Assembly: GCA_022749755.1 (NCBI GenBank)
Contig: CM040445.1
Location: 12,855,182 to 12,919,181, forward strand
Source: Azadirachta indica
Taxonomy: Eukaryota; Streptophyta; Magnoliopsida; Sapindales; Meliaceae
DNA: 64,000 nucleotides
Direction: 5' to 3'
Below, one piece after another: positions 12,222 to 26,200 of this stretch; position 1 is the first letter of the stretch, and the number at the start of each line of letters is the position of its first letter. The position numbers and the translations under genes are program-made. Below the pieces are notes generated by a model. The model did not search any database, was not told the DNA's origin, and saw only the letters and a list, made by a program, of their open reading frames with translations.

Positions 12222-15200
12222 GTATTACCAAGTCCCAAGTGTTTTGAGTGTTACTGGATACCAGTCGTAGTCAACTCTTTTCTTTTTTTTTTTTCCCTCT
12301 TTCTCAACTCCTTTCTTTTTCATATTTTCTTTATTTTTATTTTATTTTTATTTTTATTTTAATTATAATAAATCAGAGTTTGTTTTGTTAGTTTGTCTTT
12401 TTCATTTATTGTTATTTTGAGTTTTGTTTGTTTTGGTTTTTATCTCGTCTCTTTTTGTATTTTTGATGTTTTCTGATTATTTTTTGTTTTAAATTCGAAC
12501 TTGTTGAGCCTTGTCAAATTTGTACGTTGCGTTGCGCACTTATTTAACATAACAGTTGTGACGTAAAACGGTGTCGTATGACTTTTTTAAGATTTAAATA
12601 ATAATGAATTTTCAATTTTAAAACTGAAAGTAACGTGTTGCGGAAAAAGTTGTCCAACCAATACCTGTTTAATTAATGATCATTTTTCCAAATAATTTTT
12701 TTATTAATATTAAAAAAAAATTGTAAACTCACCGATCATTTAATTAGTTTCTATATTTTCAGACTCATTAAATCTATTACAGGGCAATACGATTGAACCA
12801 TATATTTAATAAGGGATTCCCTTCTACCTAATACACATGTTCAATTTAAAAATTTTCCAACGTTAAAGTCCTCAATTTTTATACATTAACCAATTCTTAA
12901 AATAATTTAATCATCTATTGTGTAACCATTAATAAAAATATTAAATATTAAATTAAAATAAAATCAAGGAGTGCAAGTTGATAATATATTAATGTCAGGT
13001 TAAAGCATATAATAAAAACAAAAATACAACTTACAAAATTATTATCTTCTATAATTATTTTCGTTTACTTATCGTAATTTCTTTTTTAATAAAAGTATAA
13101 GACATTATAAAAATAATATAATATTATTACATTAATTTGTATTACAAGTTAGGACGGGCCAATTCTCCTACCATAGATTTAACAAGGTTACTCTTGCAAG
13201 TATGAATTTAGACCTTTTTGTTTTTGTATTGTAGATGTAATTGTCATGAATATGAGGTAATGCTGCTTTGTTCATGATCAGTTCAACTACCAATTTGACA
13301 TATTTATTAATCCACATATGAATGCTTCATTACCTTTATTAGAATTCACATGGGAGTATTAACATTTGGGTTCTTTAATTTTCATGTTCTTACAAATAAG
13401 GGTATAATTTGTTCATTCATATTAAATAAGTTCTTAATCTCCCTCTTTGTTATTTTGCTCACCTTTTTAGTTATAAGTTTATCACGAGGAATGATCCATT
13501 AGGAGATTAAATTAAGGGTATGTCTAAAATTAAGGCGTTGTAACTTATTGTAAGGTAAAAGTAAAAAAAGTGAGTGAGTTTCACTAAAAATTACTGTCAC
13601 CTAATACTTTTTTATATTTTACTTTCACATCAAATGTGCCGTAATTCTATTTCGTCATTACTTGAATTCGAATGTTCACTATTAGATATAAGAAAATAGA
13701 TCTCCAAAATGGGAGAAATTTTACCTCTATGACCACCAAAAGAGATCAAATAAAATGACTAACATCCATTTCAATTGGTAATTAACCACCACAAAAAATA
13801 TCAAGTTATCCTTCAATAATCTATCCAAATATTTGATTTTGTTCTATTACAGTATAGTTCAAAATATGAAAAATAAAATTGATCACCTTGTTAGGGATTG
13901 TTTTCTCAAATAAATAATATTTGTAAATTTTACTCAATTAGTATAGATTTCATTCAAATTGAGCACAAATTTCTTCAAGCGACATCGATCTAACACATAT
14001 CTCCATCCTTGATTATACTTAGATTTCTAATTTTAATATTAGTAAATTGTACATGTAGTATGTAATATTTTAAATTTGTGAAGATATAAAAACTCAGGGA
14101 TTCAATTGTTATTATTCCAATTCACATTCTCCATCTGACTTCAAATTTGGAACACTGGGATCCTCTGAATTTCAATGGATCTAATAATTTTTATATTTTC
14201 TGTTAAGTAAAAATTGTTGGAGATTATAAGTCTTATCAATTATTAATTTATTTTAATTTTAAAATGTAATATAATATATTTGTCAGTATCTATCAATTGA
14301 CACAGACAATAATGGCATCTAACACTTGGGTGAGAAAATGTAATATTTGTCATTTTCAATTAATCATCCGAACTAAATTGATAAATTAAAAGATAAAAAA
14401 TATTCATTTTTAAATTTTAAAGTATTTTATCTTTTAAAGAGATACTATAATAAAATTTTATTTAAAATAATGTAAGTGTTCACTTCCGTTTATATTATAA
14501 AAAAATGTTCAAAATTTTTGTGATATTTGAAATAATTTTTCTTAAATAAGAATAGAACTCACCTATTTATAAACATAAATATTTATAAATAATATGTATT
14601 TCGAGTTTCAATATATAAATGATCATAATATTTAAAAGTCAAAATAATGTATATACTAATTTAAAAATTTTTACTATGTTGAAAATTTGGATCCCTTCAA
14701 ATTCTACTGTAACTCTACTTCTGAATATTTTAAGTATAATTGATGGTACTATTATACCAAAAAGACAGATAATTATTATACAATAGAATTTAATATAATA
14801 AAATTATCAACATTAATCTTCCGATTATCAAGTAAAAATTTCAATGAATTATTTTTTTATAAAAAAAAAAAAAAGTAGTAGAGAGAGAAAGTTGTTGTTG
14901 TAATTATTAGTAATAGAAAGTGTATTGAGAAAGCATGATTGAGTAGAAAGAAGAGTGAGAGTGAGAGGTTAGGCGATATGTAATGTAAGTAGAGATATGA
15001 AATAAAAAGGCGTGGGATTTGGTGGGCTGGGCCCATTTCTTATTAGACAACTCTCAATCATTGTCATACTCATAATACACTGTGTATGAATGTGTTTGTA
15101 ATTTGTATGGCATTCATGCATTGCCTTCACGGTCTTCCAGGAAAAAATCTAACACACAATTCATTTTTCACCTTTCTTGCTTCAATCTATTATAAGTTGG

Positions 15201-15673
15201 ATAATATAATTTTGATTAAGACCTTTTATCGACCCACTGTTATTTACTTTTTCACTAAGAAGAAGGGTCAGTTTCAATTTCGGACATTAAACTTTTTTTT
15301 TTTTTTATAAAAAAAAAAAATCATCTAAATAAAAGTGTTTTTCAAAAAATTCATCGAGCATCTATTAATATCAAAATTGTCGGCTCAATACTTTCTTTAC
15401 TGATAAAGTGAATTATCTGGGTTAATAACAAAATTATTCTTTGGTCTTTCAATTTTTTAATTGATAGCTATTGGCCAAAGAGTATTGAGCAATTATTATT
15501 TAAACTAATTGACACCCAAAACTTTTGATTGGATTTAGACCAAACACTAGGGGTGGTCCTGAAGTGAATTTCATAGAACAAGTTTTGAAAGGATTATTCA
15601 ATGTTGAAATGGTGGGTGAGGTTGTGCATTGGAGGATCATCTAACAAACATATTTTTCAATTCATTTAATGAC

Positions 15674-15702
15674 CAACACAACACAACACAACACAACACC
15701 AA
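15674..15702. repeat. (AACAC)n short tandem repeat
   Basis: Five-base units repeated about five times in intergenic DNA. Confidence 0.8.
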
Positions 15703-16420
15703 CACAAGCATATCTTATCCTTTTAGTTGATTTTATCAATGGCTCAAAATTAATGGCAAAACAATAATTTAATTTGACTGAGAAACAATGAATGTTACTT
15801 ATTCAATTTAATTTACCAACCAAAGCATAAGCAATAGAAGAAAATAATGAAGGTGAGTTAGATTTAGGTGAGAAATATGCAAGTGCGTTTTCTTCACTTG
15901 TTGAAGGTACTACTTAACAGTCTACAAGTACAAGTTTGCCTTTGCCAACCCCACCCACACATTGAATAATAGCTATTTTACAGTACCTAGCTGCATTGCT
16001 TTAAGCATTTATAAGCATTTACTTGTCATGTAAAATAAAATGGCTACAATTATTCAACCACTTTTCTTTTTCCTTAATTATATCCTGCTACACTCTTTCA
16101 AGACAATACTACTTAACCACAATAATGTTATTCTTCAACAAGGTATCGACAAACTACAGTTGCATTCACGAATTCTTAGGTACAGCTTTGAAGCCATAAA
16201 AGTACAAGAAATCAAATATTAATATAAAAAATAAGAATACTTCTTCATTAAAAATTATTGCTTACCAAACTCTTCCAACTTTGCTTTCAAAGTTATGTAA
16301 AAACCAACAGTACCAAATAAATATTTAGTATTGAGTTGATTAATAAGCATACTGGCATGAACTTATATTATTGTAAACAGAACAGATGAGTAAATCAGTA
16401 GCCGCACAACTCTTTTGCAA

Positions 16421-16445
16421 AGCTAAGCTAAGCTAAGCTAAGCTA
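16421..16445. repeat. (TAAGC)n short tandem repeat
   Basis: Five units of the same pentamer found at 12203-12221, about 1 kb beyond the IREH1 stop codon. Confidence 0.85.
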
Positions 16446-17281
16446 GAAAGAAAATAGTCAATTCAAACAAGACTACAGAAAAATCTTTGATAAGAAAAAC
16501 TCAGAAAAAATGCACCATTATTATTTTACCATCTCCACAGCCAGTCCACCAGACTACTAAACAAGTTCTTTGCTAGCTATATGAATAGGACTGAGGGTAT
16601 GTTCTGAATTTACGTTATATGTAAAGTGTTTGATAAACATCAAACTGTCTGGTAAAAGTGGTGGTTAGTGATGTGCTATCAAAATTAAGCACAAGCACAG
16701 CAATTACAAAACATATATCTTGAATTTCAATTATTTTGATGGATTTAACTCTGTCTATTTCGACCAACTTAGATCATTAACTCCATGAAAGATAAAAGAC
16801 TAGCAAGCAACTAGGGAGATTAAAAACGTTCAATCAACATGTTACATAAGAATTAAACATAATGGGATGTGTTCTCATTGCCGTGGAGCAAAAACATAAA
16901 AAAAGGTACAGGTACATCGTAGCCCAGACTGTAAGCAACAGTAATTTGTCAGTACAGTACAACACAGTCCCCGATTCAAACAAAACTCAACCGTAAAAAT
17001 TGAAACCCCAGCCTGAAACCATTTACCTATATGACAAAGATCACATCCCGAAGCAGTTTCTGTTTTGAGTTTTCTTCTATCTCTGAAAATATCATAAAAA
17101 TAAATAAATAAACAGAGTTAGATGGCAGTACGTACTGAAAAAAGAAGATTAAATAAAACTAAAAATGGTGAGAACTTCAAATAACATACATGTACAAAGG
17201 TATACAAACAATGCTGGTGAACAGATGTTCCAAATACATTCCTCGTCCACCTGATGACTTGTGGCAGCAAAAATACACTCG

Positions 17282-20200
17282 TTATACATTAGGATTTTTG
17301 GGGGGATCGTCCTTCCAACCCTTAGAAAGCAGATCATAGTTGATTGACGCTAGCTGGGAGAGATTCTAACAACCATAAACAGAGTAAAATTAGATAACAA
17401 ATAGTGGTAAAAAGTTAAAATCTATTTTGCAGGGGTGAGAAGTCATGAAGAGACCTAACTGAAACATAACCAAAAATTCAATATAGGAGGTTAACAAAGG
17501 AAAATAGAATGCAATAATGTGGGCCTCAAAAAAATTTGACCAGAAACAACTTAACTTGTTCATATTATTTTACAACTAAAATCCTACGTATCACATTTCA
17601 CCAAAGTCATTGCAAACTGAATTCAACATTTAACTCCATTGCAAAGGCTCAAAAGCAAGAAACACCAACAGCTTCACTACAGTATATCATACACATTAAT
17701 TGGGAAGAAATAAAAATTGTCTTTACCAATACACAGAAGCAAGGCCAAAATGAAAGATTTGATTTCAAGATTAACAAAAGAGAATTATTAAGTAACCAGG
17801 CAGAATTTAACCTTCACCTTGTCTAATGACACATCCAAGTATTTATTAAAGCATTATAATTTACATCTTTGAAAATATTAGTCATGTATCTACAAAAAAT
17901 TCTTTAAAGATACATAATAACCTTTTTCCTCTATAAATATTCAGCCTTCTTTTTTCCCTTTTTTTTGTTATAAGAAACCCAACAAATGTAATTCTGAACA
18001 AACATAATTACAAAAGAATTTCAAAAGATGAACCACAAGGAAACTCAGCCTTGCATTAATCCAATGTCTCTGTTCAGCAAATAATTTACTACCAGCCAAC
18101 AAATGCAGATCTGATAACTTTTACATTAATTGTATTTACTGGTAGTGGAATCATTTGCTCAAACACAATTCAATATGAAAGTAGTCATAGATAGTTGCAG
18201 TGAATCAATTTTATAAAAACAAAAATTTAAATTCTTTTGTTCTTATAAGAATTAATTTATCTTTTATTCTTGTAAGTTCAAAAAGTTCTCTTATAAACAT
18301 ATATATAAACCAAAAAAAAGTTAAATTCAATTGTTAAATTTTAATTAAGTAGTTAGTCAACAGACTATGTGATGAAAGATTAACAAAAAATTGAAACCCT
18401 ACCTTGAATGAGAAATTACTAAATGAGTAATTGACGGATGAGCCCAACTCAAACTCTTGAAGCCCGACACATTCATCTCCCTGTTCCAACAGGCAAGTCA
18501 ACCCCAAATAATAAGTAGCCATAATAAATTTGAAAGTTCTACAAATTAATTAAATTAAGCTAATTTTTAGACTACATACCACTTCGTCTTGGCGATTGCT
18601 GAGGCAGCTACTGCCACCACTTAAGCTATCAGCATCACTGGAGTCCTCAAATTCACTGGCTGGATATACATTTTCGTCTGAAGTATTCCACGAGTAGCGA
18701 CTAGTGAAGTAACTGGTATCAAGTGCACTCTCTGAAGTTGGAACAAATGCAGCCTGACATTAAGACAGTTTGGTCAATCTAAGATATTAAATCGTAATAA
18801 TATGCATCTGTTATTTTCAGATGGAAGGACATTCAGTAATCAATACCTTCTGCCTAGCAAGTGTGTCCCAATTGATATCTTTGAAGAATACGTGCTGCTT
18901 CACCTGTTTGATAAGATTTTACTCGTATTATCTCAGCATCATAAGGAAAGGACGGAAATATGTATTCAAAATAGTTTAAAAGGCATGAATCAAACACTTG
19001 AATTAAGAACCAATATCACCTCTGATGCTCCTCTGGCTCCAAGTCTCTGATGAGGATCTTCTGTTAACAATCTGGAAATTAAATGCACATGCAACCATAT
19101 GATTAGTCCATAAATTTTATCAATTCAATAGAAATAGCACTCATCTTGGCCAAGTAAACATCACACTTGGGAAAGTGACTGATATAAAAAAAATCACATT
19201 AAAGCAGTGTAACAGAAGCAACACAAAATGTTTAAAACTCAACTAGTTAGAAGCATGAAATCATCAATCTAAACAAAACCTTAGTGCTCATCTAGTAAAG
19301 AATGCTATTAGTTGCATATTAACAAACATCTTAGAAGAAGATTCTTTACGAAATAAAAAATTGCTTCAGGGGATGAGCCTGAAATCGCCATTTGGAGGCC
19401 CCAATTGTTTAAAAGCCAAAAGAGGGTGCTCTAACTATTTATTAGTAACAAACCACCACTGCTGCCAGCTAACTTCCACAATCGCAAACCACCACTGCTG
19501 CCAGCTAACTTCCACAATCGCAAACCACCACTGCTGCCAGCTAACTTCCACAATCGCAAACCACCACTGCTGCTAACTTCCTTCCACTATATAATATATA
19601 AGGGAATAAAAACAATTTGAGAACTCCCTCTATCTTATCCTCTCTTTCCATTCTCTAGGTGTCCAAAAATGATTTTGAGTGTACTCTGGTCAGAAGTCAA
19701 CCAGCCAACCAGCTCAAATATCTACTATCTACTCCCATCAAAGAGGAGCCAACTCCAAATAGATTGAGAAATCTACTCTCACAAACACATGGAGAGAGCT
19801 GAATTCCCGACCTCAAAGGTTGAGATGGGCAGGTGAGCACCACCAGGCCAAATGTTGGTTCTCAGCCCAGCACAGTTTAGACACACAAAAAGTGTCGATC
19901 TGCTATTACACAGATACTTGAGTTAATTGTTAAATATAGGCAGGTACCTTAATTAGGAACAAGAAAGGTTTAAATGTCTAAACAAAGAAATTTTCAATAA
20001 ACGTAAAGTTTTTCTCGAAAAGGGTCATGTTATACACATCTAATGAAACTGCAAACAACAATAATTTAGAAGAAGCATTCCTCATTAAATACATGCATGA
20101 TTAGAAACTAAATAGACCATATGTTAATATAACTGATGATATAGTTCAGCAAAAAATGTCTTAAAGCAACAACTATACAACAAAAGTTAAAGGTTTGCTT

Positions 20201-23200
20201 ACCGATCAATCAGATCATGAGCTTCGGGGTTCATTTCTTCAGCTACTCGAGGCCACGGTATTTTACGGTTAAGAATATTATCAAATATTTGCTGGAATCA
20301 AAACAGAATATAAGAATTGAAGTGTAGTCTCAGACCTCAATCAAACAAAAGAAAAGAAAGAAAAATGTGAATCCAGATGTAAACTCTGGTTTCAACTCAA
20401 TACTTTATTTGAGCATTAAATATCTGTGCCCCATTGACAAAAAGAAAATAACTAAAACACAGTGGAATTTTTCCTGAAACAGAATACCCACTAGAGTAGT
20501 AGCAACAAAGTAAAAAAAATAAAGAATCAGAGATTACAAACAAGATATGCCAAGAAAGAGATAAAGAAACTAGAAAAGCATACAATAAAATCAAAGGGAC
20601 AGTTAAAAAAAAAAAAAACATCAGAACAGCATTTGCAAGAACCAGCAAATTGAGAAGTGTGCTAACCTGCGGATGCTCAGCATTGAAGGGTGGTATGCCA
20701 ACAATAAGTTCAAACAAAATGACCCCCACAGACCACCAATCAGCTGTTGTGCCTGAAGAAAATTGTATAATACAATAACTAGTATCATTCTTTCAATTTA
20801 GCAACTAATATTTACGGAAAAGGCTTGACAGTTTAAAAGAAAAGAAATATAATCAGTCGCCAATATGATTTTAAAACTGCAATAAAACACATAGAACAAA
20901 GTAATTCTTACTACTACAATACCAAAAATTTCTTTTCTTTCGGAAAGACAACATTTTAACCAACAAAGATCATTTGGATCCAACTTTTCTGAGATTTCAT
21001 GCATAAATATTTATTAAGGATGGCAAAATTTCGCATGAAAGTCAACTTTAATGCAAATAAAATGATAAAAGAAGATAATTATAGCACCTTAAACTCAAAA
21101 AAGGCTATACGAACCATGTCCAGTTCCCAAAAGTATTTCTGGTGCCAAATAGTCAGGTGTGCCGACAGCAGAACGTTTCTTACGCCTTTCTTGCTGATGC
21201 TCAGATGCAGTCAACTGTGGTTCATCATCCTCAAGAAGAGATGTGCCACTAACTGCTGGACCAGATAAATCATCTGTGCTATTGATAAGACCAACTTTTG
21301 AAAGCCCAAAATCTGTCAACTGCTCAGACGGAATGAAAGGCTCATTAGAGAGAGAGAGTGATAAAATACCTGACTAGGATACCTCAAATATGACTAGAAT
21401 TAGTCAACATAAAACTTTTACCGAACAATGAGTCATTAGACCACAAGCAGGAAACACATTGAAAAAATAACAAAATAATCAAGCTAAAGAGTAATTTATC
21501 AACATTTTAAACTCCTATTCACCATTAGTGCGTCAAAAGACATAAGGTAGTGTGATAAGGACTGTCTTCTTAAAATTTCCAAGGGAGGGAAGTTGATCCT
21601 AATTACTTGATCAATTCTTTCCCTCTTAACATCAGAGAATTAAACATGACCATGACAATGAGGCAAGGAAAAAAATGATGCATTATGCAAAGATATTAAA
21701 AAAAAAAAAAAAAATACTCTATCGTAATACAAGAAATTTGAAACACCTTATGACATGGTATGGCAAAATGGTAACCACTCAAAAAGGAGTGTATTAAAAC
21801 TTGAATATCATTGGCCATCGCCTATCAGCTTAGACTCATGGAACAAGAGTTTCATCAAAATTGTGACGGAGCCAATTTGCCCAAGAGGTCTTGTGATAAC
21901 AAACAATAAATGCAAAAGCATAGGAGATTCATAGGTGGACCAGATGTCCACAAAAAGAAAAAACAGGCAGCAGGCAGAAATTCCCCCACTGTATTAATTA
22001 AGTTTTAAAAAGTTTTATTTGCAGATGTGCCTTTGCTTATTAAATCCAGACTTTTTCAGAGGGAGAGTGCAAGTGCTTAAATACTGTCATTGGACCAATA
22101 TCTACCACTGTAAACTTTTAAAAATTGTAGTTCATCAACATAATATATATCAGTCAGAACAGTAATGCAAGGCAAAATATAAATACTCAACACAATTAGT
22201 GTCTTTCAAGAGAATAAAGTACTATAACTGACTTTAATTTAGATAGCCAATGGCCCTGATGAAAATTGGCTCACATAACAGATTAAGGTTATATACCACC
22301 TTAGAATTGTCAATTCAAAGTTACGAACAAATAAATTAATTGATGCACACACCTCACATTCTGCAGTGTGAACTGAAAGCTAGTTACCTTGATATGACCA
22401 TCATGTGCAATCAATAAATTATCAGGCTTCAAATCACGATGAACCACACGCAAAGAATGTAAATATTCCAAAGCAAGCACCTGAAAAAAAAAATGCGCTT
22501 AACATCTTCAAGTTTGTAAAGGACAGAAAGAAGGAGCCAAAATGAGAATTTACCACTTCAGCTATGTATACTCGAGCAACATCTTCATCTAAGCAGCCTA
22601 AATTTCTCAACAACGAATATAAATCCCCTCCATTCAAATACTCCATCACAAGGTACAAATTCTCACGACATGTAAATGAATAGAAGAACCTGACCTGAGA
22701 CAGCTCCACTCAAGTTAGACTAAGATCAGAATTCCAATTCAATGTAAGATACTTTGCAAGCTAGACCTGCTCACCACAAAGGGATTGCGAACTGAAATCA
22801 ATATATCGCGCTCAGCTAATATACTTTCAACTGCATTCTTCCGGATCATATCAGCCTTTTTAAGAACCTAACAAAATGCACAAATAATAATTAAGTTCAG
22901 ACATCTCAGACCGGCTTCCCTACTGTTAAAAGGTTGCAATAAACCAAACAGAAAAATTACTGAAAGTAAGAGAAGATTTATACACTTATTTAATACCTTC
23001 CAACAAGAATTGAATTTCTAAATATTGTAATCAAATAAAGGGAAGTAGAATAAATGACGATATTATAATGCACATACAGCAATAAAAAAGGATAACTTCC
23101 AACAAAGCTAGACCAGCTGGCCACAAGAGTCGAAGCCAAATTAAAGGAAATAGCCAACTGCTATGGCAAAAATAATTAACAAAATAAAATAGATAGCACA

Positions 23201-26200
23201 GTCAAACCAACTGCAATATTTACTAATCTAGAATTTTAATAAAACATGTGTTGGGTAAAGTGATGCTTTTCACAATCTTTATAATATCAGCTTGTTTTAG
23301 TAACTTGAGAAAGAAGTCAAAATTCAGATCTGCAGGAACAATGTGAAGAAAAGTTTCACGGTTAAAAACCATTAGCGTAATTGTTGCATTTGTACATGAA
23401 GTAACAAAGTTTTACGATGAAGTTTGCTATGTATGAATTCCAATAACTACATCAAGTAAGCCTTATATGCCTAATATTGCACGTGTCAGCAAAGTTTGCC
23501 TTCTACTGTTAGCATTTTGACTTCAAACCAATAATAGTCCAGCAATAAATGTTCAGAAAGCTGCACCAAGCATCATATATGTCTCTAAACCATCTTATCT
23601 GAAAAATAACAAAAAACCAGGAAACTGAAACTCTATATATTAATAAAAGAAGACAAATTACAGTAGCAGACCAGTGTAGACTAGGAAGCAACAACATCCC
23701 TCAGGCCAGGTATCTCTAGCGGTACAAAATAACACAAAAATTTTTAAAAATTCTTTTACGATAAACAGAAACAGCCCCCAAAACAGTCCTCAATTGTCTC
23801 CCAGACAAGCTGTAAATGCCCAAAAACACTCAATTCTAACATTGGCCACATCTCCAATTAATCACTACATTTAAAGAGGGAATCCAGACCATGTTTTAAC
23901 CACAATGTTAACTCCCAATTTGAAAATATTTTTCTATTTTGCATATGATGGTGCAACAAGTTCAGCACTTCTCCAATTCCATGAGAACCAAAGTTTACTA
24001 CTTTCTTCTCTGAACATTTATCACATAAATACAAGTTAATTGGATATCAAATGGTAACCAAATCAGTTTAGTTTTCTAAAAACACACGTTAAACAGAGAA
24101 GCTGGCCATGTGAAGCGGATGCAGCATCATGAATTCCAAAGTAAGAAAAAATATGATTCAACAAGTTCCAACACTCCTTATTGATGGTGAAATGTATAAA
24201 TTGACGTGGTCCGATCATGGGATTTAGTAATTTCTCCATTAGATCTAGGAATATTCAATCCATACGGAAGATGGCAATCAAAGACAGTAGCAAGAACTCG
24301 ATCCTCCAAAACGGTCTTAAGAGTAACCTTTTTACGTTTTAATGAAAATTTGTAGAGAACTCCTGAGTGTAATAGTAATTTTTTGGTGGACTATTGATAC
24401 CCAAGTGTAAAACTTTTCATTGTTCTTCTTAAAGATGGCACAAGAGCATAAGGAATTTCTATCTCAATTGAGTTTGTTATTCAACTCGAAAAACTAGATC
24501 TAGAAGAGACCATTTTCATGCAAGTTATAAGTATCTGATATAAAAAATTTTAAGGACCAACCTACATCCAGGAAACAAGTAGGCCTTTAGCAAACACCCA
24601 CAATCACGTGAACTTTAACCTCAAAAATATTATACAAAACAAAAAATTTGTCATAAATTATTTCTTTTGACTACTACATAAGGAGCTCAATTACACAACT
24701 GATCACATAAAATTATGAAGCCAAAAGTACTCAACACATGCTAAACTTTGATGTAGCATGGCCACATCTACTCACTGTTCCCCAAATATATTCTTAATTA
24801 TTTTTCAGAATGGCTGCATAGCAATATATAATCCGAGGAGAAGAAACAGAACAAATTCCTTTCAAAACAATAATTAGCTCTTAGAAAGCATGGATACACC
24901 ATGTTCTGTAATCTGCATCCAAAATGCACTTCACCAGGGATTAGTGACTCTTTAATAGTTCTGGGCACTCCATTAGTCCACACCACAAGTACAGAGGATA
25001 ATTGCAAATAACAAAGATGAATACATTATTAATAAATTCCTCAGGACTATTAACTATAAAACACAATTATAGTGTTACACGAATATTGTCTAGATGTTTG
25101 CACGGCATAAACCATTTGGATACTCTAAAGACCTAGTACAAATATTCGTTGTATGTTCAGTGAGGTCATTATCACTTTACGCTCACAAACATGGCCCCCA
25201 CCTTTTCAGTGCATTACCTTAGGAAATAAATATTTATGTATTTCACACAAATCAATACCAAAGCTTCAATATAGGATCGCAAGGTTTCAAGAAACAAAGT
25301 CCTAATATTTAAAGAAATTGAGAAGAGAGAAAAAAGGCTCCTACACCAATAGCCAAAACAAACACATCTCAGAAATAAATTGAAGAAAGAGAAATGGGAA
25401 TCTTACGAAAGATATCAAAAACATGAAATTTATTATCTAGTTAAGTTTTTACACTTTGAAATGATGTAAAATGACATCGAAACAACTTCAAGAGCAACTC
25501 CAATGAGAACCACTTCCATGAGAACAAAAAGGAACATAAATTGGGGGGCAATAAGAACAAAAAATCATAAGAAATAACAAGAACTGTTTCAAACGTAGTT
25601 ACCTTTATTGCGAAAAGATCCCCCGTGGTTCTCTTTTTTGCTAGGAAAACCCGACCAAATGCCCCACGGCTGATTGGTTTTATTATCTCAAAATCATCTA
25701 TAGAGGTACGGTCCTTAGATGAATGTATGGGGCTTGTTCTCAAGCTACGAACAACATCATCTTCCATAGGGGCATCTTCATCGATTACAGTGCTAGTAAT
25801 ATCAACTTTCTCATCACCCACTAGCTCGCAAAGCTGCAAATACTTCTCCCTGCATAATCACAGTTCATGTTACACAAGTACATTAACATCACAATCAAAA
25901 CCATCATGATCTCTAGTTATGGAACTTCCAAAAAGAAATGCCAGGTAAACTCTTGCCTAGAAAGGTAAATGTGCCTGTTTGGATTGAACACACAACAACT
26001 AGAGAACCATACTCACCGTATCAGCTTCTCAATACGAGTACCAAAGGTCTCCACTGTAAGTGCATCAAACTTCCTACGATCAATGACAACCCTTAAATCT
26101 TCAAGACAAGATAGCAAATATGGAATGGACCGTTCATCATCCAATGGTGTAGTTGCTACACATCTTGCAATATCAGCAAGGTCATTCATCTGCATCATCA

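Larger units (their letters stand above)
12039..17281. other. intergenic: receptor-kinase promoter and IREH1 3' flank
   Basis: About 5.2 kb, very AT-rich. It contains the upstream region of the receptor kinase, including AAACCCTAG (telo-box-like) at about 12197, two (TAAGC)n tracts (12203-12221 and 16421-16445), an (AACAC)n tract at about 15674-15702, and a T-tract/A-tract palindrome at 15291-15320. I see no supportable gene. Confidence 0.55.

Noticed and set aside
19361..19576. Open frame through the 36-bp repeats
   Set aside because: Repetitive translation inside an IREH1 intron; a by-product of repeat length divisible by three.
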